Shown: positions 1-9,744, numbered from the stretch's first letter. The stretch: DNA of 64,000 nucleotides from a bacterium (GCA_016290135.1 JAEESW010000001.1:154468-218467); one strand, 5' to 3'. The notes: a model not told the origin generated them from the sequence alone. Numbers and translations: made by a program.

Positions 1-1051
1 GATCGAAGATTTCGCCTTTGTCTGCTCTTTCAAGCAGAGTTTCACAGTCCATTGAGTCATCAACTTTTATCATCTGAAAAACTGTCTTTTCGGTATTCGT
101 GACAGTCGTTTTCTGCATAGAGAGAGTCTTGTTCGGCGTGTCAGGGTGCGAGAACTGATCTTCCCACCACTCGATATTGCCTTCTATCCTGCCCTCTGCG
201 ACAAGTTTTCCTGTAACTATGTGGCTCAGTCTCTGGACATAGTACATATCTCCGTTTGCGAAGCCGTTGAAACCTACCGTAAAAGCAGGATGTCCGTCTT
301 CATCGTGGTCAAAGATCCTCGGATCGTTTTTATCCGTGACCATAGGTTCGGTCGAAGGATCTTCCATCTTTGCACCGCGCAGTTCATAATCTTTGTTGAG
401 CCTGAAAGTGTATCCTCCGTCAGCTTTTCCGATCTCAAGATAAGGCACATTTTCCTGTCCCGGTATATCTTTCGGTTTCCAGTGGAAGAAAACAGTGTTC
501 AGTTTGGAAAAAGGCTCGTTGAAATGGACTACGCCGAATGTCAGGGCATTGTCTCCTGTCCGGTTGTCGGTGCGGCAGATCCGGTCTCCTTTTTTGAAAA
601 AATCAAATTCACCCTTCTCGTTTTTTCTGATCTCAACAACGAGGTAACGCATTGTTACGCTCGGGACATTTTTTGCCACGGCTGCACTTGACTGTGATCT
701 GAAAATGATCTTCTGCGCCCATGTCCCGGCAAAATTTGATTCGATCTCCTCTTCAGTGACGGGATCTTCAGAAACATTTTCACCGGGGGTCTCAGTTTCA
801 TCACTGTCGGGCGTTTCAGTTTCAGTCACTTCCTCAGCTTCGTCCGGCTCCTCGTTTCCGTTGTCAGGAACAGTTGTCTCTTCATCAGGAGCAGCCGCTT
901 CGTCATTTTTTTCACCTGTTTCATCATCGCTTGTTTCGGCATTGCCGTCATCAGAGCCATTTTCTGTTTCCTTTCCGCCTTCGTTACCCCCGCATGAAAT
1001 GAGGAAGATCAAAAAACAAAATACAAAACCCAAAATCAAAAACTTTTTCAT
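1..1051 (-). CDS. lipoprotein, paralogue of the neighbouring 1118-2212 gene; 3' end runs off the window
   Basis: Reading frame on the minus strand from CAT at 1049-1051 (MKKFLILGFVFCFLIFLISCGGNEG...), lipobox followed by Asp/Glu/Thr linker, then a domain colinear with the next gene (FHWKP.D..GQE..PY.E, LRGA.M..P, RIFDHDEDG..AFT, MYYVQRL.H). No stop before window edge; not in the supplied ORF list because it is open at the edge. Confidence 0.85.
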   Translation of the reverse strand, partial: MKKFLILGFVFCFLIFLISCGGNEGGKETENGSDDGNAETSDDETGEKNDEAAAPDEETTVPDNGNEEPDEAEEVTETETPDSDETETPGENVSEDPVTEEEIESNFAGTWAQKIIFRSQSSAAVAKNVPSVTMRYLVVEIRKNEKGEFDFFKKGDRICRTDNRTGDNALTFGVVHFNEPFSKLNTVFFHWKPKDIPGQENVPYLEIGKADGGYTFRLNKDYELRGAKMEDPSTEPMVTDKNDPRIFDHDEDGHPAFTVGFNGFANGDMYYVQRLSHIVTGKLVAEGRIEGNIEWWEDQFSHPDTPNKTLSMQKTTVTNTEKTVFQMIKVDDSMDCETLLERADKGEIFD

Positions 1052-1073
1052 TCAAATCTCCATAATGAATTGT

Positions 1074-1097
1074 AAAAAAGCCCCTCTGAGAGGGGCT
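1074..1097 (-). terminator. Rho-independent terminator of the 1118-2212 lipoprotein gene
   Basis: Minus strand AGCCCCTCTCAGAGGGGCTTTTTTAC: GC-rich perfect palindrome followed by T-run, just after the stop at 1118. Confidence 0.85.
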
Positions 1098-1117
1098 GAA
1101 GTCAGAAGATCAACGGA

Positions 1118-2212
1118 TCAGTTGACTCCTACTGCATCTCCTGCATTCGGGTCAACAAGGTCGAAGACCGTGTCAAGCTGATTGACCAGCGTATCGCAGT
1201 CCATCGAGTCCGAAACTTTTCTGAACTGGAATATTGATTTGTCTTTGAGCGTGGTCGTGTTTTTCGGAGCTTTCAATGTTGCATTGGTAGCATCTACCAA
1301 AAACTGCTCGTCACTCCAGTCAACATTTCCTTCAATTTTGTCTTCAGCAACCATTTTGCCTTCAAATACATGCCACAGTCTCTGGACATAGTACATGGTA
1401 CCGGTCGAAAGAGAAGTCTTGCCTTTAATGCCGAGCGTAAATGCGGCCTTGCCGTCTTCGTCATGGTCGAAGATCCTTGAATCGGTCTTTTTGTCAATCA
1501 TATTTTCGGTCGCCGGGTTGTCCATGCGTGCACCGCGGAGTTCCCAGTCTTTGTTGAGTTTGAAAGAAATCTCTTCGCCGTTTTCTGCAACTTCTACATA
1601 AGGAGTATCTTCCTGACCGGCGATGTCAGCAGGTTTCCAATGGAAGAAGACGGTATTGAACTTCGATTCGTTGAAAAGGACATTACTTGCGGAAGTAGCG
1701 TTCTTTTCTCCGGTCCTGTTGTCCGTTCTGCAAAGTTTGTTGTCAACCTTGTTCATATCAAGCTGTCCTTTTTCGTTGACATAGAAATCAGCAATAAAAT
1801 ATCTGGTCGTGATACTAGGAGCAGGTATACCGAGAGCTACTGAATTAGAATGGAGAATGACTTCTGCCGCCCATCTGCCGACAAATTTTTTATAAAGCGG
1901 ATTTTCGTTATCAGGATCGGTCGGATCATCGGTCGGATCATCGGTCGGATCGTCAGTCGGATCATCGGTCGGATCGTCGGTCGGATCGTCGGTCGGATCA
2001 TCGGTCGGATCATCGGTCGGATCGTCAGTCGGATCGTCGGTCGGATCATCGGTCGGGTCTGTGTCTGCTGCGGTGTCGGGATTCTCTTCGGTATCGGTAT
2101 CTGTAACCGTGTCAGTGTCATCGGCTTTTTCCGGTTTTTTGCTGTCACCGCCGCATGAAACAAAGAAAAGTGTTGCACAGATTGCAACGATCGAAATCAT
2201 GAATTTTTTCAT
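1118..2212 (-). CDS. lipoprotein with (DDPT)n linker
   Basis: ORF 1118-2224; likely start is the internal ATG at 2212 preceded by GGAGG. Signal peptide plus lipobox (FFVSCGG), Asp/Thr linker, then domain shared with the 1-1051 gene. Confidence 0.88.
   Translation of the reverse strand: MKKFMISIVAICATLFFVSCGGDSKKPEKADDTDTVTDTDTEENPDTAADTDPTDDPTDDPTDDPTDDPTDDPTDDPTDDPTDDPTDDPTDDPTDDPTDPDNENPLYKKFVGRWAAEVILHSNSVALGIPAPSITTRYFIADFYVNEKGQLDMNKVDNKLCRTDNRTGEKNATSASNVLFNESKFNTVFFHWKPADIAGQEDTPYVEVAENGEEISFKLNKDWELRGARMDNPATENMIDKKTDSRIFDHDEDGKAAFTLGIKGKTSLSTGTMYYVQRLWHVFEGKMVAEDKIEGNVDWSDEQFLVDATNATLKAPKNTTTLKDKSIFQFRKVSDSMDCDTLVNQLDTVFDLVDPNAGDAVGVN
1918..2058 (-). repeat. 12-bp tandem repeat encoding (DDPT)~11
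   Basis: Repeated ggatcatcggtc/ggatcgtcggtc units with few variants. Confidence 0.95.
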
Positions 2213-2238
2213 TTTTTCCTCCAAAAAAAATTGTCAAA

Positions 2239-3756
2239 TCACCATATGACTTCTGCTGAAATACCTATGTTCAAAAGAAATCCTTCGCTTGTCCAGCCCG
2301 GAAAACCGGGGTTGTTGGTCTGCATTTCCTTTTTTATGGTTGCCACATCCTCAGATGAAAGTTCGGAACCGTAATATCCGGCTTCATCGTCAGGAACTTC
2401 GTCAACCAGTCCGCCGTCTTTCATGGCGCGTTCAAGATCCTTCTCTTCAGTCCTGCTGAGGAGCCACTGCAGAGAACCGCTTATTCCGGCACCGATCTTG
2501 ACCTGATCAGTAATGCCGAAATATTCGTGGTAACCGAGAGAGAAGCCGAACCTGTCGTTGTCGACATAGTTTTCTCTGCCCGTCTGAGCAGGAACGGGAC
2601 TCGGAACATAAGTGAAGCCGAATGCGGCTCTGCGTTCAGGATGTCTCATGAGCAGACCTGCCGTTGCGGAGAATGTATCACTCCATTTATCATAAGGTTT
2701 TTCGCCGTGCCGGTTGATGTAAGTCGACCACCTTGACCATTCGAATCCGGCCATGGGAGTAAGTATGTAGTCATGTGCTATCTTGAAATCATAGTAGGTG
2801 CCGATCGAAAGTTTTATAGGCTGATAACCTGCCGTCATCGAGGATTCGGCCTTGAGATATTTTTGACCTTCCGGATAGAGATAGTCCAGACCTAAGACCT
2901 GCATCTCGTTGTTGAGTTTGACGATACCCGTGTTCGTCGGGAAGTGGAAAGTCCCGGTGAGATGCCATCCTGCGACCGGGTTAGCCACGAATGAGAAGTA
3001 GGGCATTACAGATGCGCCGACATTCATCTTTGCGTTTATGAGCTGCTGGGAAGGGTTCGAAGCATTCGGAACGAAAACGCGGTTCTGAGTTTTTGTATAA
3101 GTCGAGATCGCAAGCCCGGCACCGATCCTGAAGTAACGGCCGAATCTTCCGGCAAGAGCCAATGCCGCGCTGAACTGTTTCAGTCTGTCGCCGTAAAGCT
3201 CGAACTGAAGGCTGTTTGAAAAATACTGTTCCCTTTCGTCGTTGAAAAAAGGCTCCTGAGTCTGGATCCCTGAAATAGGAAGAAGTGCATAAACACCGAC
3301 AGCGAGCTGTCCTCCTATTTTTTCAAGACTTTTCTTCGCTATGTTTTTAACTGCTCCGAGCATGATGACGCCGTCGAATGAGTCATAATCGGCGGAACCG
3401 CGCCTGTTTATCAGGTCGGCTGTGGGCAGAGGCGCATTGTAGCCTTCGATCCCGGTCCCCATGTTCGAAGTTTCAAAATCGTGGATATAAGATCCGATGT
3501 CGTATCCGTTGGGACGGACGGCATGTTTTATCGACTTGTTCTGGATCGTCATTCCGAAACCGATCTTGAAGGAATCGTCCAAAGTTGCGAGGTCTGCGGG
3601 GTTGAAGTAAGCCGCCTCGGCGCCGGTCGAGATTATGCGTGAAGTGAACGGATGGACCGCATCCTGCGCGCCGACAAGTTCAAGGACGGAAGAAGCCGAA
3701 AGCGTTGCCGAAAAGCATACGCAAACAGCGAGGAATAAAATTTTTTTCAACGACAT
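2239..3756 (-). CDS. outer-membrane beta-barrel protein, FadL/OmpP1/TodX-like
   Basis: Signal peptide, 'GAQDAVHPFTSRIISTGAEAAYFNPADLATL' (FadL-like N-terminus), alternating beta-strand pattern to the C-terminal aromatic (SAEVIW). Confidence 0.7.
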   Translation of the reverse strand: MSLKKILFLAVCVCFSATLSASSVLELVGAQDAVHPFTSRIISTGAEAAYFNPADLATLDDSFKIGFGMTIQNKSIKHAVRPNGYDIGSYIHDFETSNMGTGIEGYNAPLPTADLINRRGSADYDSFDGVIMLGAVKNIAKKSLEKIGGQLAVGVYALLPISGIQTQEPFFNDEREQYFSNSLQFELYGDRLKQFSAALALAGRFGRYFRIGAGLAISTYTKTQNRVFVPNASNPSQQLINAKMNVGASVMPYFSFVANPVAGWHLTGTFHFPTNTGIVKLNNEMQVLGLDYLYPEGQKYLKAESSMTAGYQPIKLSIGTYYDFKIAHDYILTPMAGFEWSRWSTYINRHGEKPYDKWSDTFSATAGLLMRHPERRAAFGFTYVPSPVPAQTGRENYVDNDRFGFSLGYHEYFGITDQVKIGAGISGSLQWLLSRTEEKDLERAMKDGGLVDEVPDDEAGYYGSELSSEDVATIKKEMQTNNPGFPGWTSEGFLLNIGISAEVIW

Positions 3757-3822
3757 TTATATCTCCAATATAAAAATAACTTAACTTACAACGAACAATG
3801 AGACTTTTTAACAAGCCTCAGG

Positions 3823-4599
3823 TTACATCATCCCCAAATATTTCATGGCCTTTTTTATGTCCTCCCAGACAGGCCGTTTGTAGCTTTCGTTCCGCAGCAA
3901 AGCACTCGGATGATATGTGACAAAAACCTTTATTCCTTCGTATTCATAGCTCGTCTCACGGGCTTTCGACATCGGACTTTCGATGCCGAGCAGATTTTTC
4001 ATCGCAACTTTTCCAAGTAAAATCAAGACTTTAGGATTCACGATCCGAATCTGTTCCTTCAAAAATCCTATGCAGCACTGAGCCTCATCCGGCATCGGAT
4101 CGCGGTTCGCCGGCGGTCTGCACTTGACAATGTTTGCGATGTAGACCTGCTCGCGCGGGATCTTCATGCCGTTTTCGATTATTTTTGTGAGAAGCTGCCC
4201 CGCCTTTCCGACAAAAGGTCTGCCGGTCAGATCCTCGTCTTCGCCGGGCCCTTCGCCGATGAACATGATGTCGGCATCCGGATTTCCTTCTCCGAAGACT
4301 GTATTCGTCCGCTTTGCTGCAAGGCGGCAGCCCGAACATCTTTCAGTCTTGATGCGCAGCTTTTCAAGCGGCGGAAGCGATTCGTCGACCGGTTCTTCAG
4401 CCCTTTTTGTAGCTACATTCGCAGAAACGGGGGATGCCGTAGCGATCGAGACAAAACCTGCGTTTCTGAAAGTTTTCAAAATTTCTTCGGAAATATCCGA
4501 CCGAATTTCTTCTGCGAATTTATCGTTGAAGGTGAACGGCTCGATCTGCTGCTGCCAAAGCAGCCATGCTTCAAGCGATTCGGAAACTGAAGGGATCAA
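3823..4599 (-). CDS. uracil-DNA glycosylase, family 4 (Fe-S) type
   Basis: CSGC, FGEGNPDADIMFIGEGPGEDEDLTGRPFVGKAGQLL, ANIVKCRPPANRDP, VTYHPSALLR motifs. Apparent TTG start overlapping the upstream TGA stop. Confidence 0.9.
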   Translation of the reverse strand: MIPSVSESLEAWLLWQQQIEPFTFNDKFAEEIRSDISEEILKTFRNAGFVSIATASPVSANVATKRAEEPVDESLPPLEKLRIKTERCSGCRLAAKRTNTVFGEGNPDADIMFIGEGPGEDEDLTGRPFVGKAGQLLTKIIENGMKIPREQVYIANIVKCRPPANRDPMPDEAQCCIGFLKEQIRIVNPKVLILLGKVAMKNLLGIESPMSKARETSYEYEGIKVFVTYHPSALLRNESYKRPVWEDIKKAMKYLGMM

Positions 4600-6113
4600 T
4601 TCTTTTCTCTGCCGTACCTGAGAATAAACAAATTGTCTTCGATAGCGTTTGCCGCCTCTTCGCGGACTTTCGGATCAGTCTCTTCGCTTACGAGTTTCTT
4701 GAGGTAATCCTGGACCGATTTGTCGGCGATCTTTGCAAGAGACTGGATGCCGATCGATTTCGCGAGGATCGATTTTTCACGGACGATGAAGTCGTAAAGC
4801 GGTTTCGCGCCGCCGGCATTGCCGAGCTGACCGATCGACATTGCAGCTGTCGTTCTGATTTCTTCCTTGGAGTCTTCGTTCAGGACCTGAATGAGGAAAG
4901 GAAGTGATTCTGCGAACTGGTATGATCCGACGACAGAAAGGATCGTCTTCTTCCAGTAAGAATCGGTGCTTTTATTGAAAAGCGAAACGAGCGCTGCAGC
5001 GACATCTTTCGATTTTACCTTGTTGAAGTAGTTGTTGAACTCGAGCTTCCTTTCGGAGATTCTTTCGTTCGTAGCAGCTTTGAGAACGAGTTCGACCAAG
5101 TCGGCGCCGTCGTATTCCGAAATGATGGCAAGGACTTTTGCGAGCCATTCCGCGTCTCCGCTGTCAAGCTGAGATGAAATGAGTCTGATCGTGTCGGGAG
5201 AATCGATCTCGATGAGTGCGCGGACGAAGACCTCTTTGTTCGTCGCCGGTTTTTCTTCGGGGAAACATTCGCTCGAAGAAGGCGCGTAGAGGCTGATCTT
5301 GTTGAGCAGTTTTCCGATGACAGGAACGCTCTGTTTCGAGTAGAGGTTCATTGCTGCGAAACCGAAAGCGGTCTGGTTGTCTGCGTTGAAACCTTCCGCC
5401 TTGTTAAGGATCTGCTGGTTGAAGTAAAGTTCGCCTTTGATCTCGCCCGAGAATTTGACTGCGAGGCATGAAAGTGTGTCGGAACCCGCAATGAAGGAAT
5501 CGTATTTCTCGTCATCGATCGGAAGTCCGCCGATCCTTGCGACAGCTACTGCCGTGCGGAGCGATGCAGCGTCCTTTTCTTCGATGAATTCGGTCAAAAG
5601 GCGCTCAAAGATCTCTTTTGTCGAGTCGTTCTGCATATTGTCGGCTTTTTCGCGGATCGCCTTTATCGCGACTTCGAGAAGCCTTTCGTCAAAGAACTGC
5701 CAGAAGTTGATCCTGTACGGAGTGTTGAAGGAGAAGTTGACCTTGTTGTCTTTCGTGACAGGGATCGTGATGCTGTTTTCAAGCAGTCTGTAGTCTTTTG
5801 CCCCTTTTTTGAGGATGAAAATGTAGGCATCGCCTTTTTTGTAGGCGTCTCTTTTGTAGCGGAGCCTGATTTTTTCGTTGTCGAGCCCGTTGATCTCGAT
5901 GTCACCGGAAGCTTCGCCGGCATAAACTTTGTCGACAGTGACTTTCGCCTTTGTTTTTCCGCCCTGGATGTATTTTCCAAGGATTATAGTGTCCGCGCTT
6001 TCAAGAGATTTGACAAAATCTTCATCCTTCAATTGGACTTTGTCATCGAGCACAGACTGCGCGAAAATTGATGAAGTGAAAAAAATCACTAATAAAAATA
6101 ACGTTTTGAGCAT
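4596..6113 (-). CDS. secreted HEAT-repeat protein
   Basis: Signal peptide (MLKTLFLLVIFFTSSIFA from ATG at 6113), C-terminal HEAT-like repeats (SLPFLIQVLNEDSKEEIRTTAAMSIGQLGNAGGAKPL). Confidence 0.8.
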   Translation of the reverse strand: MLKTLFLLVIFFTSSIFAQSVLDDKVQLKDEDFVKSLESADTIILGKYIQGGKTKAKVTVDKVYAGEASGDIEINGLDNEKIRLRYKRDAYKKGDAYIFILKKGAKDYRLLENSITIPVTKDNKVNFSFNTPYRINFWQFFDERLLEVAIKAIREKADNMQNDSTKEIFERLLTEFIEEKDAASLRTAVAVARIGGLPIDDEKYDSFIAGSDTLSCLAVKFSGEIKGELYFNQQILNKAEGFNADNQTAFGFAAMNLYSKQSVPVIGKLLNKISLYAPSSSECFPEEKPATNKEVFVRALIEIDSPDTIRLISSQLDSGDAEWLAKVLAIISEYDGADLVELVLKAATNERISERKLEFNNYFNKVKSKDVAAALVSLFNKSTDSYWKKTILSVVGSYQFAESLPFLIQVLNEDSKEEIRTTAAMSIGQLGNAGGAKPLYDFIVREKSILAKSIGIQSLAKIADKSVQDYLKKLVSEETDPKVREEAANAIEDNLFILRYGREKN

Positions 6114-6205
6114 AGTGTTACCCCCATTTTTGGATAAGAACAAAATAAAATCTATAATATTTATACAATAAAAGAGGATTTGTCAATAAAAACGGAAAGA
6201 TGCGT

Positions 6206-7336
6206 TTAGATGGTGTATGTGTATTTAAAATCGATCTGTCCGTCGTAGAACTGCGGGAAAGGACGCGACCTGATTGCATCGAGGATGCAGTCTCCGAAAA
6301 GAGACGACTGATATTTTTCGGTCGTGAAGTAGGCGTCAAGGACGACACCGCTGCCTGCAACGCGGACCATGAGTTCCATCGTTCCCATCATGTTGCGGTC
6401 GCCCTGCTCGTATCTGCTCTGGTAGCACTGCGTTATGTCGGGGAGGAACTTGTTCATGTGCGAAGTGACGTGTTTTGCCTCAAGAGTCGCCGGAAGGTAA
6501 TCCTCTCTGCCTGCCCATGCCGCACGGAGCGTCTCAAGATCGGGAGGAGTGGTCACGAACTGCGTGTCTGCCGGTCTTGCCGGTCTTTTTATCAGGTCGC
6601 CTTCGACTTTTGCCTGGCGCGCTATCATCTCGACGATGCTCTTGAATTTGCGCTCTTCTGCGTAACCGCGGGCCGTTTTACTCGTTTTGAAGTGTATTTT
6701 GTTGATGTCTGCCCTGAATTCGAGGAGCGTCTTTACGACTTTTTCGTGGCCGTTCATGCTTGCGAACATGAGCGCACTCACGCCGTCGACCGTGACATCG
6801 TTGATCTTCGCGTTGTTGTAAAGCAGGAATCTGACCATTTCATCGTGGCCGTAACGCGCAGCATCCATGAGCGGAGTCTCTTTGTATCTGTCTGAATTGT
6901 TGACAGCCGCGCCTTTCTCGACGAGGTATTTGACAACTTCAAGATTTCCTTTTTTTGCAGCCCATGAAAGCGGTGTTTCATCACGGTAACCGTCCATGAC
7001 ATCAATGTAGGCGTGCTTTTCGACAAGCTGTCTCACCATTTCCATGTTTCCGTGCCATGCGGCCCAGTGAAGCGGATATACGCCGCTTTTGTTCTTGGAG
7101 TTCACATCTGCGCCGGCAGCGAGAAATTTTCCGACGAGGGCGGTGTCATTGAGTCTTGCAGCCTCGACGAAAGCGTCAGGATCATTCGAGACCTTGATGT
7201 TTTTTGAGGAACTTTCCTTCTTTTTGACCTGTTCGGTCTTTCCTTTCTCAGGCTGGCTTTCCGTCTTTGTGTCGGAAGTTCCGCACGAAACAAAAACAAC
7301 GAAAACGATCAAGAAAAGTAAGCGAAAAATTTTCAT
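6206..7336 (-). CDS. ankyrin-repeat lipoprotein with AgmX/PglI-like C-terminal domain
   Basis: Lipobox (FVVFVSCG), several ankyrin repeats (GVYPLHWAAWHGNMEMVRQLVEKHA...), C-terminal ITQCYQSRYEQ...GTMELMVRVAGSGVVLDAYF...CILDAIRSRPFPQF. Confidence 0.85.
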   Translation of the reverse strand: MKIFRLLFLIVFVVFVSCGTSDTKTESQPEKGKTEQVKKKESSSKNIKVSNDPDAFVEAARLNDTALVGKFLAAGADVNSKNKSGVYPLHWAAWHGNMEMVRQLVEKHAYIDVMDGYRDETPLSWAAKKGNLEVVKYLVEKGAAVNNSDRYKETPLMDAARYGHDEMVRFLLYNNAKINDVTVDGVSALMFASMNGHEKVVKTLLEFRADINKIHFKTSKTARGYAEERKFKSIVEMIARQAKVEGDLIKRPARPADTQFVTTPPDLETLRAAWAGREDYLPATLEAKHVTSHMNKFLPDITQCYQSRYEQGDRNMMGTMELMVRVAGSGVVLDAYFTTEKYQSSLFGDCILDAIRSRPFPQFYDGQIDFKYTYTI

Positions 7337-8019
7337 AATTCCTCCTGTTTATCAGATGATTTTTCAGAAACGACAAGTTCCATCCTCTTTTTTACAGCTC
7401 CGGCACTTTCTGTGTCGCCGTGTTTTTCAAAATATGCAAGCTGGAGGGCGAGATATTTAAGAGCCGCTTTTTTCCAGCCTTCTTCTGAAGCCGCCTTGAC
7501 TGCTATGCCGGCTGTTTCTGCATCGTAGCATCCGCTTTTTGCAAAAAACGAAGCCTTGATAAGGAGCGATGCCGGATCTTTTTCGGAAGAAAGCTCCGAA
7601 TTGACCTTTTCGACACTGCATTTCTGTGAAAACTCAAAAATATCGCGGTATTTCTTCGGAAGATCTTCTGATTTCCGCGCTTTGCCGGAAAGAAAATTAT
7701 AGTAAGCGACATTCTCTTCATTTTTCAGAAGCGGGAGCATGCCTGCGGCATCACGGCAGTCGGAGTATTCGAGAAGCGCGAAATCCACGATGCACCTTGT
7801 AAGATAAGCCTTCACGATTTCGTCCGGATCCACCGTCATTTTGAAATCTTCGAGCATTTTGTCGAAATATTTCGAAGCATAGCTTTCATTCCCGATAAAA
7901 CTGCTTTCGATGAAATTCGCAGTATCGGCCATGGCGTTCTGCCTCCATGCCGGAATGTGCCCCGCGCCGCATGAAACCAGGAGAAAAAGCGTTGAAACAA
8001 ACAGGAAGACTTTCATCAC
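7333..8019 (-). CDS. lipoprotein of unknown function
   Basis: Lipobox LFLLVSCGAG; ATGA overlap with the ankyrin gene. Confidence 0.75.
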   Translation of the reverse strand: MMKVFLFVSTLFLLVSCGAGHIPAWRQNAMADTANFIESSFIGNESYASKYFDKMLEDFKMTVDPDEIVKAYLTRCIVDFALLEYSDCRDAAGMLPLLKNEENVAYYNFLSGKARKSEDLPKKYRDIFEFSQKCSVEKVNSELSSEKDPASLLIKASFFAKSGCYDAETAGIAVKAASEEGWKKAALKYLALQLAYFEKHGDTESAGAVKKRMELVVSEKSSDKQEEL

Positions 8020-8957
8020 GGCAGGCCTATCTCCTTTTTCTGAGTGGTCGGAAGCACGCTGCGGACGTCTTTGACCATCGAATTTACAGAATTGATTATC
8101 GAATCAAGATCTTTTCTGAGAACGTCCATGTCCTTCGTCCCTTCCTGGAGGTTTTCGCCAGATTTGATGAGGGATGCGATCAGAACGTCGAGATCCGTCA
8201 TTTTTTTATTGACATCTTCGACTATCGCATTGATCTTGGAGAGCGTTCCGGAATCGCCAAGGATCTGGTCGTCTGCCTTGACGAGTGTTTTGTTGGCGTT
8301 GCTCACGAGAGTTTCGATCTCGCCCAAAGAGTTGTTGAGGTGCGCCACACCTTCGCGGAACTGCGCCGCAGCCGCCTTGTCGCCGGCCATCATCTCGATT
8401 ATGCCGCGTTTCTGCGCAAGATCGTTCGTGATCTTCTCGACATGGACCAGAGTTTTGTTGAGATCGCTCTCTTCATCGGTCAGTTTTTTCAGATTTGTCG
8501 CGATATCGTCTATTTTTTCGACCATCGGCTGAAGTTTTTTGATGACTTCGTTGATGTCATCGACCATTTTTGTCTCGAAAATATGGCTGCGGTCCGCACG
8601 AGTCTCGCTGAGATTGGGTGTCGTGACGATGAATCTCGAAGAACCGATGAGCGGGCGTTCCAGCGTGAAGACCGAGCTTTTGTTGATGCGCATGGCGTGT
8701 TCTTCCGGGACTTTGACGAGGACGATGACCGTTCCGTTGTTGTCAAGCTCGAACCTTTCGACTTTTCCGATCTCGAATCCCGAGAAAAGAAGCGGCATGC
8801 CTTCGGTTATACCCTCGCCGGTCGAGGATGAAAGGGTGTAGTAGAGGTGGTTCGTGAAGACATTTTTCCTGATGAGGATGAAAACTATGAATCCTGCTAT
8901 CATCACAAGCGAGAGAAACAGGAACAAACCGACTTTGAAATTTGCGGAACTCTTCAA
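8016..8957 (-). CDS. MCE/MlaD family protein
   Basis: Single TM then YTLSSSTGEGITEGMPLLFSGFEIGKVERFEL...LIGSSRFIV (MCE domain) and a coiled-coil tail. The ORF is open to 9074, but TTG at 8957 preceded by AGGTGG fits better than an ATG inside plsC. Confidence 0.8.
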   Translation of the reverse strand: MKSSANFKVGLFLFLSLVMIAGFIVFILIRKNVFTNHLYYTLSSSTGEGITEGMPLLFSGFEIGKVERFELDNNGTVIVLVKVPEEHAMRINKSSVFTLERPLIGSSRFIVTTPNLSETRADRSHIFETKMVDDINEVIKKLQPMVEKIDDIATNLKKLTDEESDLNKTLVHVEKITNDLAQKRGIIEMMAGDKAAAAQFREGVAHLNNSLGEIETLVSNANKTLVKADDQILGDSGTLSKINAIVEDVNKKMTDLDVLIASLIKSGENLQEGTKDMDVLRKDLDSIINSVNSMVKDVRSVLPTTQKKEIGLP

Positions 8958-9024
8958 AATCCACCTGAAGCGAAATAAAACAAAAACCGAAATATTATAA
9001 GGATAAGTTGAATGAAGTAAATTT

Positions 9025-9744
9025 TTATTTAGGTGCGGCGGAAACCTGCTGTGCGGGCTTCTCCGATTCAACATAGTCCGAGATCAGCTTCTGGAGCCTT
9101 TCCGCAAGTTCCTGTCTCGTTTCGTTCTCGCCTATCCGTGTCGGAGGGAATATCTTGACTTTGACCTGTCCCGACCTGATGTCGAATTCTCCGGCTTTGA
9201 GGATCCTGTCGGCCCCGATTATCGCGACGGGAAGCACTTTGCAGCCGTTTTCGGTGAGGATCAGCGCGCCTGACTTGAATTTTCCGACATGCCCGTCACG
9301 GCTCCTCGTTCCTTCGGGAAAGACCAGATACGAGCAGCGTTTCATCTTTTTTTCGGCCGCTTCGAGGCTTTTGACCGCGCTGCGCCTGTTCTTGCGGTCT
9401 ATCGCCACAAAATCGTAAAGCCACATCGCCTGTCCGAACACAGGTATCGCGAAAAGTTCCTTTTTCGCAAGGACCCTCAGATTGATCGGCAGGTTCGCAC
9501 CGATGATCGGGATGTCTGCGATGCTCTGGTGGTTGGCGGCCACGAGATAAGTCTCGCCCGGAACGATGTTTTCGAGTCCCTCCGCAGTGCAGCGGACGCC
9601 GCAGGTCTTCAGGCAGACGGAAGAACAGTTCTTGAAGATTTTTCCGCCCAGCTTCCTCCTGGAGAGAATGTGAAACGGGAAAAGGAGCAGCGAAAGCAGA
9701 ACATAAAAAGCAACAACAAAAAGGATGCAGATAAAACGGAACAT
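9025..9744 (-). CDS. plsC: 1-acyl-sn-glycerol-3-phosphate acyltransferase
   Basis: NHQSIADIPIIG (HX4D), FPEGTRSRDG motifs; start at ATG 9744 preceded by GAGAGGT. Confidence 0.9.
   Translation of the reverse strand: MFRFICILFVVAFYVLLSLLLFPFHILSRRKLGGKIFKNCSSVCLKTCGVRCTAEGLENIVPGETYLVAANHQSIADIPIIGANLPINLRVLAKKELFAIPVFGQAMWLYDFVAIDRKNRRSAVKSLEAAEKKMKRCSYLVFPEGTRSRDGHVGKFKSGALILTENGCKVLPVAIIGADRILKAGEFDIRSGQVKVKIFPPTRIGENETRQELAERLQKLISDYVESEKPAQQVSAAPK

Noticed and set aside
1837-2187. ORFs 1837-2187 (-) and 1850-2158 (+) with MIRPTIRP / GRIIGRIV repeats
   Set aside because: Off-frame readings of the 12-bp DDPT array, which has no stops in several frames.
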